A DNA stretch of 64,000 nucleotides, from the NCBI GenBank assembly GCA_030678995.1, contig JAUXTQ010000011.1:50951-114950 (forward strand). The letters are read 5' to 3'. The stretch is from Caulobacter sp. (GTDB taxonomy: Bacteria > Pseudomonadota > Alphaproteobacteria > Caulobacterales > Caulobacteraceae). The translations under genes were made by a program, and so were the position numbers. Shown here piece by piece: positions 63,625-64,000 of this stretch; the first letter of the stretch is position 1, and each line of letters opens with the position of its first letter. The notes under the pieces are model-generated. The model saw nothing but the letters and a program-made list of their open reading frames with translations, did not search any database and had not been told where the DNA came from.

Positions 63625-64000
63625 CAGGCGGCGCGGAATAGCAGGCTGCCATCCCCGTAGGAATAGAAGCGATAGCCGTCCTTCACCGCATGGGCGTAGG
63701 CCGATTTCATGGTCTCCAGCCCGGCGAAGGCGCTGACCAGCATGAACAGGGTCGATTTCGGCAGGTGGAAATTGGTCATCAGCACATCGGCGGCGCGGAA
63801 GCGGTAGCCGGGCGTGATGAAGATGGCCGTGTCGCCATGGAAGGGCAGGACCTCGCCCTCGGGCGTCGTGGCGCTTTCCAGCAGGCGCAGGGAGGTGGTG
63901 CCGACGCAGACGATGCGGCCGCCGGCGGCGCGGACGGCGTTGAGGGCGGCGGCGGTCCCGGGGGAAACCTCGCCCCATTCGCTGTGCATCCTGTGGTCCG
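63624..64000 (-). CDS. queA: S-adenosylmethionine:tRNA ribosyltransferase-isomerase, C-terminal part
   Basis: The last 125 codons of QueA, cut by the window edge. Visible are [52 protein letters not shown] and [18 protein letters not shown], all conserved QueA blocks. It adds the epoxycyclopentanediol from SAM to preQ1-tRNA, the step after Tgt, and overlaps tgt by four bases. Confidence 0.96.
   Translation of the reverse strand, partial: DHRMHSEWGEVSPGTAAALNAVRAAGGRIVCVGTTSLRLLESATTPEGEVLPFHGDTAIFITPGYRFRAADVLMTNFHLPKSTLFMLVSAFAGLETMKSAYAHAVKDGYRFYSYGDGSLLFRAA

Overview
The window is GC-rich, densely coding DNA from an alphaproteobacterium. The guaB-MAPEG-rsmB-guaA run, the ast arginine operon, HspQ, the TamA/TamB pair and the tgt/queA pair suggest Caulobacterales (Phenylobacterium/Caulobacter-like). 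That placement is an inference from gene content and was not checked by a search.

Layout. (1) 1-13.77 kb is a redox/stress cluster: a cyclic beta-1,2-glucan synthase (cut by the window edge), an orphan molybdenum formate dehydrogenase alpha subunit, a pncB-pncA-prs NAD-salvage operon, a COG2187 kinase-like protein, two BON-domain proteins, an alpha/beta hydrolase and a phosphoribosyltransferase. Several promoters carry FNR/FixK-type palindromes (TTGAY-N4-RTCAA and close variants), so the cluster looks like one oxygen- or redox-controlled regulon. (2) 14.14-35.88 kb is a genomic island of about 21.7 kb inserted at the 3' end of guaA. The end of guaA is duplicated at both borders: an 11-bp perfect repeat, 14 bp with one mismatch, each copy encoding T-I-E-W-E-stop. 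The island's integrase lies beside guaA. (3) 35.9-64 kb is conserved chromosome: purine synthesis, RNA methylation, Ppx/GppA, HspQ, phenylalanine hydroxylase, arginine succinyltransferase pathway, TamBA, an ATP-grasp/alpha-E/transglutaminase operon, tRNA-Lys, tgt and queA.

The island has two halves. The right half (25.7-35.6 kb) is mobility and maintenance: three ParB/RepB-like genes, a serine recombinase, a small helical protein, a phospholipase-D-like protein, an AlpA-type regulator, and a tyrosine integrase that has lost its C-terminal catalytic tyrosine and is fused in frame to a membrane protein. The left half (14.6-25.5 kb) is the most interesting part. One strand carries a lipoprotein solute-binding protein, an AT-rich 795-residue membrane protein, a 57-residue peptide gene with a strong ribosome site, a B12-type radical SAM enzyme with an unusual C-x4-C-x2-C cluster motif, and a complete LivHMGF-type importer joined by 1-4 base overlaps. 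A VanX-like D-Ala-D-Ala dipeptidase converges on this operon, and a terpene-cyclase-like toroid protein diverges from it. I know of no described system with this composition. A peptide or modified amino-acid metabolite that is made and/or imported is a reasonable hypothesis, not a demonstrated function.

Other oddities are a Tgt lacking two of three zinc cysteines, a repeat inserted in frame in rsmB, a cysA remnant reduced to its two ends, and a paired-hairpin repeat in two convergent intergenic gaps.
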